Origin: Watersipora subatra
Lineage: Eukaryota > Bryozoa > Gymnolaemata > Cheilostomatida > Watersiporidae
Length of the DNA stretch: 64,000 nt
NCBI RefSeq assembly: GCF_963576615.1
Contig: NC_088715.1
Span: 2,372,001-2,436,000 of the forward strand
Reading direction: 5' to 3'
Below are positions 48,290 to 61,600 of this stretch, piece after piece. A program made the position numbers and the translations under genes. The notes under the pieces were generated by a model. The model searched no databases, was not told the DNA's origin, and worked only from the letters and a program-made list of their open reading frames with translations. Positions within the stretch are counted from its first letter, which is position 1; each line of letters begins with the position of its first letter.

Positions 48290-49886
48290 AATAACAGCTT
48301 ATAGAAGAAACGAAGAATGCTTCTCACTAGAACTTGTCATCTTGGTGAAAAAATTTAGACACGTTCATCCTGTTTTTACTAGTAAAGTTTCTTGCACCTT
48401 TGTTTTAGCAGACAGATTTGTTAACCATTCCGTCCTCTATCCCGATAGCTCATAATTGTTCATCTGTTTATTTTTCAGTCTATTTTTATTGAAATGTTTC
48501 AATTTAACCGACACTTTACTGACCATTTTGATTTTGTCTTATAATGCTGCTCTTTATTTTATTGCAAGTCTTGCAAAACATTCACAATCTGATGATTATA
48601 TTTATGGTAAATATCAATATAAATGAACTGATATGTTTCAAGGAGCAGCTCGTAGCACCCTGTAGCAGCTCATAGTCCTAGAGTTAATAGGGAGTTAGTA
48701 TCTCATGGCTGTCAATAACCATACAAGATCTATGGGCTAGGTTACAACTTGAATGGTGTATCAAGTGAATTATTTATTATAGAAAGTTCAACATACTTAG
48801 TTTAGCATTCGTTACTCGTTAATAAGTCCACAATAATACTGTACAGGTCACATTAGACAAAGACATTCTTGTTCAAAACGAGCCTCTAGTCGTACCTTCG
48901 TGTGGAGTTGCATCGCTCAGTCCACTGAACCAAACGCAAAACAAATTATTTGCTCAAAAAATAGCATGGTCTTTTCACTACAATAGCCTACTTCTCCAAC
49001 TTTGGACGACGGGGATAATGATGTTTACCGACTGGCTCACTGAGGTTGAAAGCGCCATTTCTTTGTTTTGCTCATGGATATATTCGAGAGAGGAAAATTA
49101 TAAGCCTGTTATCTCATTGTTCTAATAATCAAAGCAGATGTATGATCAAGCTATCTTATGTATCTGTCGTATTTTATAGCATTGTACTGAGTGTAGTATT
49201 TATATTCTTTTTTCCCATAATTTTACGGGCTGTTCTACAGTCGGCTGCACAAACAAGTACCGCTCAGTTGGTTGCATTGCCTAAGTTAGCATGTAGTAAG
49301 CTATTACAAGTCTTTTTTTGAAAGCATTTCTATTTGCATTGACTAAATTTTATTTGATAACAGGGTTGGGTGCAAGCATTTAACTTCATTGGTAATCACG
49401 TTTTTATTAGTCTGAACTCGCTATATGAGACTTTCACGTCAGTTAACGTACACCTTGAATCTCAACTTTTGTAACCACTTATCATTTCACTTGTTAATTA
49501 TTAATTTATTTAGATAATTAATGCCTCGAGAAAAATTGTGATATTGTAGGATTCTGCTATGCACTAATTATTTTAGTAACTCGATGAGTTTATAATACTG
49601 CAGGTTCTTCGTACAAGTGGTTTTAAACCCGAATGAGTAATAGCTCTCATGCACAACTGTAATTGTTGCAAGGCGACTGGTGAATGAGTGGGGTTCTTTA
49701 TCACGCAAGCTCTATAAGCATGAAAAGACAGAATAATTAGATACAATTCATTGCAATCAAGTGTAATGCTGAAATGAGTTTACAAATGATAAATTATACT
49801 CATACAATTACACTTGTAAATGTAAAAATGTCAAGATATATAAGTACACACCAAGTTGCACAGAGGTAAGTTTATGTTACCACACT

Positions 49887-49908
49887 GTTCTTAATGATCA
49901 TTAAGAAC
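49887..49908. repeat. Perfect 22-bp palindrome
   Basis: GTTCTTAATGA followed directly by TCATTAAGAAC, with no loop. It is close to the beginning of a tRNA-like repeat. It may be a dimeric protein-binding site or the terminus of an element. Confidence 0.85.
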
Positions 49909-52019
49909 GGAATTCTCAGTCTTGTAGTTTTGAAGCTCGTAGTCCGTGCTCCTAACTCTGTCTGTTTGTTCTCCCCTTACCACTGGAGCACCTTTGCTTA
50001 TATAGTAAGGGCTGGGTGTTAATCCATGGGCTTTCCACACAAGCTGATGTTTGAATTACAAGGCTAATCTGACAATAGCTGAACACTTATGGTAATTGAA
50101 GCAGCTTAGCTTTGTAACTCCATCACAATACGAAAGCAAAAACATAGTATCAAAACTTGGCCATTTATCATCCTTAAATGCAAACTAAGTATTTGCTAAG
50201 TTCATTAATGATAAAATTATGATTTTTATGTCATCACATGAAGGATCTGATCATTAGAACAGACAAGCAGAATTTAAAATTGGGCCAATAGCAGTTTCAC
50301 AATACAAAATATAAAATATATAAAAATACAAAATTTCACAATACAAAATAAAAAATGTCTGCTGACATTTTTTAGCGTTTTTTATTGCTTCGGTTTGTTA
50401 TAATGGGTTTTTTTGCCACCCAATTTAAATAGGCGTTCCATTTTGTGGAAATTGTGCCTTTTTGTCCTATTTGTAGTTTAAAATCTCTTTCCATTAGGCA
50501 TATAAGAGAATTCCTTTTTGACCTACGAATGTAGACAATATTAAACATGAAATTAGGAGGTTTATTGATCAGTAAGAATTTTTGTTATTTATTGCAAAGA
50601 GCTTCTACATGCATTTTTTGGTGATAGTTGATTTTAAAACCAACGAATTCTCATTAAATGACAGGGGATTCTGTTGCTTGAAGCATTGCCGTGGTAAGTT
50701 CTGATTTTTGGTTAATTTTAATGTTAGATTGTTTCATTGCTTTGCGTAACCCATTCTATTTAATGAATTTATAAGCATTGCTTTTATAAACAGCTGAAAA
50801 TATAAAAGCTCTCATTTACCAAAACCAGCCTTTTTTTGTTTTGCATCTGGCTAAGTTGATTTGACATGTTATGTAGCAAATATAATCGATCATTCATTAC
50901 CTAAAACCATAAATTCAAAAGTGAAAGGTCAAATTTTCAAAATCTCAAGGTTTTCTAATGTATTTTGAATACAGTAGACACTACTACAATCTAAATAGTT
51001 CATTCCCGGAATGTTTAAATTATAAGAACAGTAAAATACAGGTAAATTGCTTAATCTGTTCCAAGGTCGTTCCAAACTCATCTATTTTACTTTTGAAAAT
51101 AAAAAAACTAAATTTTATTTTTTAATTTTCATCAAGATTGTGACCGTTATGAAAAGAAATCTTAATTGTGCATTGATAAGTACTCACTGATACCCAGCTG
51201 CAGAATGCATTGCAGTTGCAACAATCTTTTGCCTAGATATTTATGTACATGTAGTTGCATTAGCAGTGCATAGTGCAGTAGCGAACATGCCATGCAGTAT
51301 AATTGTATTACGTAGTTTTACTACTGAGTGGTAGGCAGTATAATACTAATATAATATAATATTATACTAGTAATAATATAATATTATATAATATAATAAG
51401 TATACTGTTAATGTGCAGAGAGTAGTACAGGTGCAGTGGCAGTATTGCCTATTGTACAACTATATACATGACTGTATGCTGCGGAAGTGTTGCTAGTGTC
51501 CATTTCACAATGCTAAATGCTGTAGTAACCTTTGTATTACACTGAACACACCACCTTTTCATGAAAATTAATCACGAAATCAATTGTTGAGATGACTTGG
51601 TGGCAACTGCAACACAATTACGAGACACGAATGCTGCTCAAACTGGAGTATGAGCAGGCAAACAAATTGATCACAACTAGAATGTTGTTTATGGTTGCAA
51701 TTGATATATACTACAGTTTTAATATATGATATTAATAACTAGAAATTCCACTGTCATACAGCCCACGACCAAAGTGATATTGGAAAAAAGAAAAGGTGCT
51801 GATGGTTGAGAAATGCAATATTAGCTGTCAAATGGCACTGCAGTGCAATAGGATAACTGCAATGGTAGCTGTAATGTACTAGGTGTGGGTGTTATTATAT
51901 ACAGCAAACAGCAATAATGAAAGGAAAAGATTATATGTTTATATCTCTCCCCCTGCAATAGGAGAAATGCAATATTAGAAGTAAAATGCACTGATATTAT
52001 TAGAATAACCAATATTATT

Positions 52020-52235
52020 AATATAGTAATACAGTAAAAATAGAAAACCAATGCACAATTTTGTTTACATTTAAAAACATCATAGCTAACAATATCAAGA
52101 AGTATCAAAAAGAATATCCAAACTTAATAATAATAATACAGTAATAATAGAAAACCAATGTACAATTTTGTTTACATTTCAAAACGTCATAGCTAACAAT
52201 ATCAAGAAGTCTCAAGAAGAATATCCAAACTTATA
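52020..52235. repeat. 107-bp tandem duplication
   Basis: TAGAAAACCAATGCACAATT...AGAATATCCAAACTTA at 52041 recurs at 52148 with few changes (TTTAAAAACATC against TTTCAAAACGTC). Confidence 0.9.
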
Positions 52236-52439
52236 ATTAAATATTGTAATAATCTTGTAAGAATCATAAAAAAAATTATCGTCATTTCCTTTACTTACAC
52301 TGCGTTGGACATCAGTTAGAATACCAAAGTACTCAAAAGTGTCTAAAATGTCAGTTACTTTGAAATTGGCAAAAATGAAACGATTCCAGTACTCCTACAT
52401 TAATTACAGAAACCTTCGGCAATTCGACAATGCTATAGA

Positions 52440-52611
52440 CTGGTGAAATGTGCACGTTATTTTTCGTGAAATGCGCACGACTTAATCATTCTATTCTCTG
52501 TCGCTCGGCGTTTCGATTTTCGGTCTTAACTTTGATAAAAGTGAGGCTTAGCAAGTTTTAATAACGATTTTCGGCCAAATAAATCTGTCTATTTGTGTAT
52601 AATCTGATCAG
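52440..52611 (+). promoter_or_regulatory. Presumed promoter/5' UTR of the zinc-finger gene
   Basis: CpG-bearing stretch (GCACGTTATTTTTCGTG, GTCGCTCGGCGTTTCG, AACGATTTTCGG) immediately before the candidate ATGG|GTAAGT exon. No TATA box was seen. Confidence 0.3.
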
Positions 52612-52615
52612 ATGG
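52612..52615 (+). CDS. Candidate first coding exon (ATG G)
   Basis: An ATG followed by one G and the donor GTAAGT gives phase 1. This is exactly the entry phase of the 55034 exon and would start the protein MGIAAMDGYV. Upstream lies a comparatively CpG-containing stretch (TCGCTCGGCG). If this exon is wrong, the ATG at 55045 is an alternative start. Confidence 0.4.
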
Positions 52616-55600
52616 GTAAGTTTTCAGATAATGTCGACGGTTTACAACGACTTGGTAACATATTTAAATAAGCTTATATGTGTTTTGTATCGTTATTATA
52701 TTTTAACGACTCTACAAAACAATGGTTAAATTTGTTGATGAGATTTCGTTACAAGGGTTTGTAACATTGTTGGTGAATAATTTTCATAAGTTGTGTGCAC
52801 ATGCATTTATCATAAAAACTCTCAAATCCCGCTCGTTTGGTCGCGGGATAATACAATACGAAGCCCCTAATTTCAACAGTTGGAATGGTGATAATGCCTG
52901 GACTCTTTATTCCAAAATGATAAGGAAGTAATACCACAAATTCATGAGGCTGCTAAACATAGCACCTGACAGTTTTGTACAATGCAGTACAGCAGTTTGA
53001 AAATCAGCAGTATCACAAGTCGCAATTGCAGTACACATGCAATTTCAAGTTGTGAAGAATGTGCATTTGCAGTATGCGTGAATTACTGGGTTTCTGCTAA
53101 TGCGTCATGGAAGTAAACGCGCAGTGGATTACAGGTAATTTTCAGTAGTGCAGTTTCAGTAGCAGTAAATGTTTACTGCGCACGTATTAGCAGACTAGTG
53201 ATTTATATTGCTTGATTCAAGACTACAATACTAGTAGCTTGTATCACAATGGAAATGTTATCAAAAGAGTTCAAAGTGCAGTGGAACTTCTACATATAAA
53301 TGGAATTTACTCGGGACCCGCATAATTGCTGTATTAAAATAAAATCATAATGTAAATTTAATTCATTAAATGTTCCCATAAAAAACATGCTGCAATTCAT
53401 TGAACTCATTTTACAAAATGTGGTTATCTCCTCGATTAATGCGTCAGATGATTAGATATCATATTAAAACAACTGTGTTTAATAAGAGAAAAAGTATAAA
53501 TTCATTAATGATTAAACAATAAAAAGATACTTTTGTTTTTATTAGAGGCAGGTAGGTGGAGGTGCAGGTTTGTTTGTATCAGAGGCAGGTAGGTGGAGGT
53601 GCAGGTTTGTTTGTATCAGAGGCAGATAGGTGGAGGTGCAGGTTTGTTTGTATCAAAGGCAGATAGGTGGAGGTGCAGGTTTGTTTGTATCAGAGGCAGG
53701 TAGGTGGATGTGCAGGTTTGGTGAAGCCGGAGTTACAAAAGTTTGAGGTGCTGATAGAGCTAGAAGTTTAGAATAGCTAGTTGACTTTCTGCGTTTTTAT
53801 ATTTTGTACCTTTCAACGCATACTTGATATTTTCTCTTTTAGATTGTAAACATTCACTTTGGAAGCTGCTATGTTTGAGATAATGTCAAAAAAGTCTTAA
53901 GATATAGTTCAAATATTTGCTCAAGTTTTACATTTTATGTTAAGGCAAACATAAGTGGAGGCTTTGCTGTCAACATGCTCGTAAATCATAAGTAGTGTTC
54001 ACTGTAAACATGGTTTTGAATCACATGCAGAGGTTTCACTGTAAACATGGTTTTAAATCACATGCAGAGGTTTCACTGTAAACATGGTTTTAAATCACAT
54101 GCAGAGGTTTCACTCTAAACATGGTCTTGAATCACATGCAGAGGTTCCACTCTAAACATGGTCTTGAATCACATGCAGAGGTTCCACTGTATACATGGTC
54201 TTGAATCACATGCAGAGGTTCCACTCTAAACATGGTCTTGAATCACATGCAGAGGTTTCGCTGTAAACATGGTTTTAAATCACATGCAGAGGTTTCACTC
54301 TAAACATGGTCTTGAATCACATGCAGAGGTTCCACTGTAAACATGGTCTTGAATCACATGCAGAGGTTTCGCTGTAAACATGGTCTTAAATTACAAGTGG
54401 AGGTTTTTCTGTTAACATCTTTTTATATCTAAAGTTTGGGACATCAGCTCATTTGGTATATCTATAACTTTTAATATGATTATATGTACTAGCGATTTCT
54501 GAGAAATTCTAAGCTAATGCTTGAAATATTAAAGTCTCGGGCTCTATTTTGACCACTCTATTACTATTACTAGTCTTGTACGCTGCGAGAGATCATCATG
54601 TGTAGTAAGTATGTGCACAATTATTCCATGAGGCAGCAAGATGGGTGGTGCAGGTGGTAGTGTGCTTAGTTAAAAAGTTCATTGTCCGGGTTTGATTCCC
54701 GCACAGGGCAATCTTTTTCCTAGCGCTGCTAGCGAGGTGACGGATGGACGCATATGACTCTTACTATAGTAAAGATTGTTTGATTTTGAAACTTTTTTTT
54801 TCAGCTTCTTCATCTCTGAAGCATCTCTGAAGTTTTAGGTAGTGTCACAAGAAAGGAGGATCTAACTTCTCTCCAGAGTGTTTTGTTTCAAGGCTTACAA
54901 GTGTGCTCTTATGTAAGTCAAGACAACTGCCTACTTATAGCGATCATTTGTTCTATGTCCAGTCACAAAAGCTCACTATAGCTCAAACTGTACTCGAGAC
55001 TTGAAAATGGCTGAGTTGTGGTGAATTTGGCAGGCATTGCTGCGATGGATGGCTACGTCGGTGTTAACTATTTCTACAATCAGCTCACCCATCATGTTAT
55101 AGTCCAGTGGAGCGGTCAAGTCATAGACAGAAAGCTCCAGAACATCACCGAGTCTTTCCTTAACAGTGTGTTCAAAGGTTGGCTAAGCTCTCCTAATTGG
55201 CCGTCTTCCTTTTTGCTCTGTCTATCATTTGTTAAGTCATTTATGTTTTCCAAGTGTGAGTCATAGTCAGCCTTGACAATTGTCAGTGTCTCTACGTTTA
55301 GTCTTTACGTTTCAACGAATTCAACGAATCCATGTTTATTGATGAGTAGATAAATGCCTGGCGTTGCCCGGGTAATAAAAAAGTCTTTGGCATTCTAACT
55401 TTTAAATTTCATATCATAAGTGTTTTGTCAATGATTAGTAGGCAGCCACAGCATTTACCATTCGTATAAAAGGCTAAAAATGGAAGTAGGCTGTAATAAT
55501 GCCTGTGTTTCAACTAATTTGACCTAATTTGGTTTTGCAATGGTTGGTTATTTGTATGCTATTAGACCTTTCGAAATCGCCGCCTCTATTTTGGCCTCTA

Positions 55601-58600
55601 AACATATTGCTTTGATCAGGCTGCAAACACCACATAAAAAGTTTCCATTATTTCAAATAATCTTTATTAAGCAAGTTAATAAGAAGATACAGTACTACCG
55701 TATACAGATACAATCGTACAGAGCTCGATATGTACAGATATGATATTAATTTGTTCTGGTGTTGGCATCATAAGGCAGAAATGTTGTATAGAGGGATATA
55801 GAAACCTACAGTAATTATCTAATGCAAACACCCCGTGGTAAAAAACATCAAAATTGTATATACTGTATATACAAGGCATTTAAACAATAGTAATCTAATG
55901 CAGGGCTTTCTTGAGATACAATTTTAATTCGTTCCATGGTTGGCATCATGTGGTAAAAAAATTGTATGGAAGGCTATAGAAACCATAGTAATTATATACT
56001 GCAAACATCCCCTGGTGAAAATCATCAAAATTTTATACAAGTACTTTACATATTAAAAATTAGTAACAAAGTAATATGTTAACCTTAATAACTATAGTTA
56101 CCTACAGTAGCTTAAGCGATCTGCATTAAAATGTAACGTTGCTATGTGCTGTACGTACTGTAGAGATTTCTTGCCTTCAAGACAGACGTACATATAACAT
56201 AAACTTTGAATTCACCTTAAATAAGTTTAGCTTTATAAACACACACTTAAGCTAAGTTTTAGGATGTATTTTCAATTATTTTACTGAATTTCAATTTTTT
56301 ATCACTCAAATTTTATCAGTTTCTGCCTTCGTTTTCACTAGTTTTAGCCGATATCATTAAAACTCTTTTCAACTTAATTCGGCAAGAAAGCCCAAACAAT
56401 GCTGTTTTCATAATAAAGTAGATTTTCAGCAGATTAAGAGTTGTCAGATCTCTGACTCTCTGTTCAAAGGAATTGCAACTCCAAGTTTGCAAATAGTTTT
56501 GAAGGAAATATTACGTTCCATTTTTCACACAAGGAATGCTGAACTGAGAGAAATTGTTCATCGTATCTCTTTTGGGCGGGTTGAGAAAGTTTTTGGAGAA
56601 TATTACCTACTTTGTTATTTTGACGTACGTAATAAGCATACCGACTGCCAAATTTAACTCGGGCAAAAGATTTTTGAATTTGTATGGTGGAAAAAAATCA
56701 TCTTCCACTTTGTAAAGCGAAAAATCGTATAACAGCGTAATCGTATCCCGAGGGTGCACTGTAGTATGTTAATCTTAGTAACTATAGTTAACTACAGTAA
56801 CTTATGCGTATTCAGTGGTTATGATCTGCAATAAAATGTTACATTACAGTATACTACATGCAGTACGTATCGTAGGGAATCCTTATTTTCAAGACAGACA
56901 TACGTATAGCATAAGCTTTAAATTTAACTTACTGTAAAACCTCTAATTGAACACCATGGCGCTCTAATTTTCAACCCTTTATGATAATGGTGGTTTATTA
57001 GAAATGACATTCAACTAGAGTATTTTTGTATGTAAGCTGTTGGCATCATCAAACATGATAAGAGTTTTTATATAGGTTTTTTAATAATAAATAACAGCCC
57101 ACCTTTAAATAGTATTTTAGGTAAATTCATACTAGATTCACATGTTTAATATTTTATAGTAACATTCGAGACCGTTGAACAATACTATAACTATTTGAAA
57201 AGGCGCACTAGTTTGCCATGCTGAATCTGATTGGCTCTCACAGCTTTGCACCTGTTCACTGTTGTCACTCTTCCATGTCAGCTGGTCCTTTAAACTTCCT
57301 CCAAGCTAAATATGTTTTTCACACTCCATATTCTCTAGCGTGTGATTAACAAATACGCAATAGATAAATAAATAAATTAACAGCGTTAAAAGCTGCAGAG
57401 GCTGTCTGACTGTTGCAGAAGTGTCTGATGACAGACAGACAGACATACAGGATGTACCTGTAACTGTTACATCTCTTCCATCCCCTGCTAAAGTGCCTCC
57501 TCAAGCACCACTTCTTCCCGCGCCGTCTCCAGGTTCGTTGAGATGTTTAATGGAAATTAACTTGACATTCATATGACCTTCCTAGGCTCTGAGAATGCTA
57601 ATGAGCTTTACTCGCGTACCGATAGTTAGAACTGAGTTTAATAAAAGTGACCTTGTGAGCTCAGGCTAGGATTTAGACTTGACACTCGATATGATGACAT
57701 CACTTCACCCGAGTATGTTTACAAACTAGTCAACTACCGATGATGTCTCATATAATTGTTAACCTTGCCAGGTTATTTCTGCTAAGGATTCACAATGTTA
57801 ACAACTATTGTTGCAAGCTAAATATTTGTTAATTTCCATAGCGACCAGCTGTAATAGGAAACAGGTTGGAATGATCACAACTAATATTACTAAGCAGTCA
57901 TTGCAACTCACCAATTAACAGTCAGTTCACTGTTATTGATAAATATGATTTGCCGCGAGCTCTCTGATTGGTTAATTTCATAGTACTGTCATGTGTTAAT
58001 TGGTTACTATGAATATTGACTACTATAGCTGTGTCTCACTCCTCAGCGAAAGTTTTGTAAAACAGTCGTATGTAATGCAGGCTGCAGGTTCCAATCCCAG
58101 TAGATACATTTTCTTTACTGTGCTGGTTGACAACAAGACCATCCGAGTGCAAGACTCAGTATGTGTCGACTCACTAAATATTGATGTTATGTTTAGAGAT
58201 GCTTTCAGTGTATTTCTGCTTTGGTAGCACAGGCTACTACAGTTTCCAATATTCAAAGAGTGGACAACTTCTCAATCAAAAGCTTACCGATGAACATCTT
58301 ATTTTCAGCATTTTCTTTGCAGCAAAAGAATTACTGGATGATGCTGAGCCAATAGTAGCAGAGGTGTATTCGCTGCAGGACCGTCATAACACATTTACTG
58401 CAGGTTCGTAGACCTAGATGCCAGCTACTGCTATAGCAATAATCCATCATGTCTTTCGATCATACATCTTGTGCATGCAAGCTGATTGGTTGCATACATA
58501 GGCTTAGTTTCAAATAATAACATTTCAGCTCTAACAAAATCAACACCTGCTTTCAGTTTCGTGCCTATTTGATGCGAAATTATCTACTGGTTTAAACTAT

Positions 58601-61600
58601 ATGTTATACATATATACTGTATATATAAAATCAAATTTGAGTAAAAGTTACCAAAATGGTGAGAGCATTTTACTACTAAATAGTTTTGTGCATAGTAGGT
58701 GCACTCTTCAGGTAAAATAACCAAAGGTTGGTAAAATATATAAATGCAAGGTTAGCAATTATAGGTTTAAAATAAACAGGGTTAAAAGACACCATAAACG
58801 AATGTAGTATGGTAACAGAATTCATGTAATGTGACCCACTCTATGGAGGTGTAACTCTATGGAGGTGTAAATCTATGGAGGTGTAACTTTATGGAGTTGT
58901 AACTCTATGGAAGTGTAACTCTATGGAGGTGTAACTCTATGGAGGTGTAACTTTATGGAGTTGTAACTCTATGGAAGTGTAACTCTATGGAGGTGTAACT
59001 CTATAGAGGTTTAAATCAAGAAGCTGTTGCTTTTTGACCAGCACCAAATATGAATGCCATATAACTTACAAGACTCCAAGTGAACTGTTCCTAGAGCGCT
59101 TTAATCGGCGACTAGTCCCTCCTCTCCAATGCCACGGTAACAGTGTAAAAAAGGTTGTATTATGTAGGAATCAAACCCAGATATTGAGATTACTAACCAA
59201 GTGTGCTATCATCTGCACCGCACAGGTGCCTTTGCACATTGAGGAATAATTGTGCACATTGTTATTACACATGACAATCTCTAACAAACTGTCAGGGTAC
59301 TAGTGAGATAGGAAGGATGTCTAGTACTAATAACATTTAGCAAATTGATGCTAAGCAAATTAATATCAACTGCTGCCATCACGGTAAATTTCTATTCTGA
59401 ACAAATTACCTTCATGAACAGATATCCTGTTTTTCCTTTTTCTACACTAATAATTTTTATTTTCTGGGTTGAAACGGTATCTAATGACATAGTTTAAGTT
59501 GTCTTCTTACGTTTATACAGTAAGCTGTAGTTATAATTGCTGACAAACTGGTGTACACACAAGGGAAGACAATTAATGTACTCATAGTCTCACTGACTCT
59601 TTACCTCATTCCAATGTGTATGCCACTAGTCAGCAGGTTAAAGTCAGGTGGGTGGCCAGCTTTGGTTGCTCAGCTTGCGTCGTTCATAGGTGACATGAAA
59701 ACACATCTGCTTCATGAGCAATGACTGCTTCATGCACAGTGACTGACAAGCTGATCTGTCCGTTATAATGTTCCAATAGGCTGATAGTTTATTTCAGTCC
59801 CTATCAAGTGCACATTCCATTCAGTAGTGATTTTACAGATGTCTTTGTACACTCCGTTGAAGAGGCAGTAAGTGATGGAGAAGCCAGTGCAGATAAATCG
59901 AATCAAGAATGTATGGACTCACCCCCTCAGCAAACTCGTAAGACACTGGATACTGATTATTTAGTAGTGTTATATGGGTGTCACCTTTTCACAGGTGTGC
60001 AGGCTGACACATACATGCATGTGCCCTGGGTGTCACCTCTTCACATGTGTGCAGGCTGACACATACATGCATGTGCCCTGGGTGTCACCTCTTCACATGT
60101 GTGCAGGATGATACATATATGCATGTGCCCTGGGTGTCACCTTTTCACAGGTGTGCAGGCTGATACATATATGCATGTGCCCTGGGTGTCACCTGTCCAC
60201 AGGTATGCGGCTGAGATATACATACATGTGCCCTCGCTTTCACTATCCACATGTGTGCAGGCTGACATATACATATTTTTACTCTGGGTGTCACCTCTCC
60301 GTAGGAGTGCAGGCTGACACATGCATACATGTGCTCTGGGTGTCATCTGTCCGTAGGAGTGCAGGGTAACACCCGGTGACACGCGTCTTTGGGTGTTGGC
60401 TTCTTGTTCATTATCTATACGACACTAACATGTTGTTAGTAATTTTTTTTAGAATTCTTTTTAGCAATTCTTTTTCAGAATGGGAAAAACCACATTCGTT
60501 GCAGTTATTGTAGAACAAAGTGTGCGAGTAGCCATGACTTTTCTGGGCAGATCTATAAACTGTACTTGCAGATGCGATGGTAAGGCCTTTCTCTCCCAAA
60601 TCTGTACCGAGAAAGGATATATCTTTGAAAAGAGTAAATGCCAGAGAAAGAAGACTTTTACGACGATCAACCGGTGAGTGAGAGTTGTTCACTCCTTCGC
60701 GTTTATGACATCCTTTGGAGTAAAACGAAATTTGCGAGGATAAATAGTACGGAGTGAATATATGTATAATAGAGATTAATTTGTTTGGTTATTGTATGGG
60801 ATGGTATATCAGGAGGTGTATTGGAGGCTCTGTAAGTCTCCAGTAAAGCTCTACAGATGGTCTGATTAGTGTTGTCTTTTATTAATCATAACACATCGTG
60901 CCATCCAACGCATTAGTAGAACATACATTGACAGAATAGTTAGATTTATATAAATTCCAAAGCTTCATAAAACTAAAAAAAATTAGTTTAAACTTACAAA
61001 CTTTGCTCGTCCTTTTAGAGTTGGTTTGTGCGAATTCAATTCAATTTAGAGAAACTGACATACAGCTGCTTACTAAGGCTTGATTATTTCAAACTGCACA
61101 ATGTTCGTACGTTGCGGTTTCTCTCATGGTGCTTCAATACAGATTTCCTATTCAATTTCTGGACTCGCCGCAGACAATGGAGTTATCATCCAATCAGAAT
61201 GCTCGCTAGCCTCTAAATTAATCGTCTTGTTAGGTGATGAAAATTCAGTCTATTGTAGATATGGCCCATGATAGATGTAGTGACGATCATACGCTTCGTA
61301 ATGGGTTACGATGTGGTTGGCTAAATTTCGCTAATGTGAAACCAGCAGTGAACAAGCTAAGCATATCTAGCAAAGCAGTCGAAGCCCATGTTTGGCCTAA
61401 TAAATAAAACTCTCAAGCCAGTTAGGTTTGGCCTCGCGCGTGTCCGTCCAATAGGTTTGGTCTCAACTCTCGACTGCAAACATTATATATTGGTAAAGAT
61501 TTCAGGCTATTGCTGAAATGTATTAATAAACATAAGCTTATCCATACACTTACTGATTCTAGCTGTTTCGGTAGTTGTATCATCTCGGTAGTTGTATCAT

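Larger units (their letters stand above)
48430..52430. other. Intergenic region without supported genes
   Basis: Short open frames here are AT-rich and lack splice context or family motifs. Contents seen: a perfect 22-base palindrome at 49887, a tRNA-like minus-strand stretch near 49935-50000 (TCCAGTGGTAAGG, GAGCTTCAAAACTAC), and an AT-only palindromic tract at 51340-51400. Confidence 0.6.

Noticed and set aside
60480..60677. Start of a separate ORF (MGKTTFVAVIVEQ...)
   Set aside because: An alternative frame over the Cys-rich exon; it begins at the acceptor and breaks the phase chain.
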